Source: Celeribacter indicus (GTDB taxonomy: Bacteria > Pseudomonadota > Alphaproteobacteria > Rhodobacterales > Rhodobacteraceae). From it: DNA of 64,000 nucleotides. The notes under the pieces are model-generated. The model made no database searches. It worked only from the letters and a program-made list of their open reading frames with translations, and was not told the DNA's origin. Within the stretch, counting starts at the first letter, position 1, and every line of letters begins with the position of its first letter. Both the position numbers and the translations under genes were made by a program. Location of the stretch: the NCBI RefSeq assembly GCF_000819565.1, contig NZ_CP004393.1, positions 4,402,001 through 4,466,000 of the forward strand. Direction: 5' to 3'. Of the stretch, positions 63,934 through 64,000 are shown in pieces.

Positions 63934-64000
63934 TCACGCCTCGTCGGCAAAGCGGGCGCGGGCAAGTTCGGCGATTTCCTTGAATTCCTCGGCGATGCTG
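63934..64000 (-). CDS. C-terminal end of a further minus-strand gene
   Basis: Twenty-one in-frame codons before TGA 63934-63936 read IAEEFKEIAELARARFADEA at the C terminus, a charged helix. The rest lies beyond the right edge. The gene is 39 bp upstream of ackA on the same strand, so it is probably in the phosphoketolase unit, but the family cannot be named from this tail. Confidence 0.55.
   Translation of the reverse strand, partial: SIAEEFKEIAELARARFADEA

Overview
The window is about 64 kb of GC-rich bacterial chromosome with tightly packed, co-oriented gene runs and many ATGA/GTGA start-stop overlaps. Gene content points to an alphaproteobacterium of the Rhodobacteraceae (Roseobacter-type): a 44-residue aa3-oxidase subunit IV, a smoEFGKS-mtlK polyol locus as known from Rhodobacter sphaeroides, ETF-ubiquinone oxidoreductase, plant-type glutamate-cysteine ligase, a pyrB plus HxH-less pyrC-like pair, and an alphaproteobacterial-type Zur/znu locus. 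I cannot fix the genus. No rRNA, tRNA, CRISPR array, prophage or intact insertion sequence was seen.

Layout. 0-5.2 kb: 3' part of a polyprenyl diphosphate synthase, ispE, a TPR exported protein and ETF-QO. 5.2-8.2 kb: greA behind a leader that carries its own terminator, a membrane protein of unknown role, and azlCD. 8.2-13 kb (minus): yqgE, an acyl-CoA dehydrogenase with a metallo-hydrolase, a DUF6173-like protein, the small oxidase subunit and a lipoprotein. 13-20 kb: a DsbD-N-like exported protein, an RND pump (permease and adaptor), moaB and a uracil-DNA glycosylase. 20.4-24.6 kb (plus): pyrB, a coupled membrane-tailed protein, the pyrC-like gene, plsY and DUF805. 24.6-30.6 kb: gshA, a membrane protein and rsmE (minus), facing away from ubiA and a repeat-containing OmpA protein with a coupled coiled-coil partner. 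30.6-31.8 kb: a decayed patch with 3' ends of a TetR-like, an ester-cyclase and a RidA-type gene. 31.8-38 kb (minus): moaE, moaD, pgsA, uvrC, an AT-rich gap, an SDR, a Na/Ca exchanger, a 55-residue Zn-ribbon-like membrane peptide and an S49 peptidase. 38-41.3 kb: znuA facing zur-znuC-znuB across a palindrome-rich operator region.

41.3-49.4 kb (minus) is a complete sorbitol/mannitol uptake and oxidation operon: HAD hydrolase, SorC-type regulator, smoE, smoF, smoG, smoK, smoS, mtlK. 49.4-53.4 kb holds an orphan hemP with a coupled 31-residue ORF, an NTF2-like protein, a GT2 glycosyltransferase, a type I murB and a SufR-like cysteine-containing regulator. This regulator is divergent from sodB (Fe superoxide dismutase), fdxA and a flavin reductase, so the locus looks like an iron/oxidative-stress module. 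55-64 kb: a DoxX membrane protein, an L,D-transpeptidase, a long non-coding gap, an orphan Wzc-type tyrosine kinase/co-polymerase, an ornithine cyclodeaminase-like protein, and a phosphoketolase-acetate kinase pair giving a route from sugar phosphates to acetate and ATP.

The least explained items are the greA leader terminator, the pyrB-coupled membrane protein beside a dihydroorotase homologue without metal ligands, the glycosylase without cluster cysteines, the SufR-like/sodB/murB neighbourhood, the Zur operator region, and several very small coupled ORFs.
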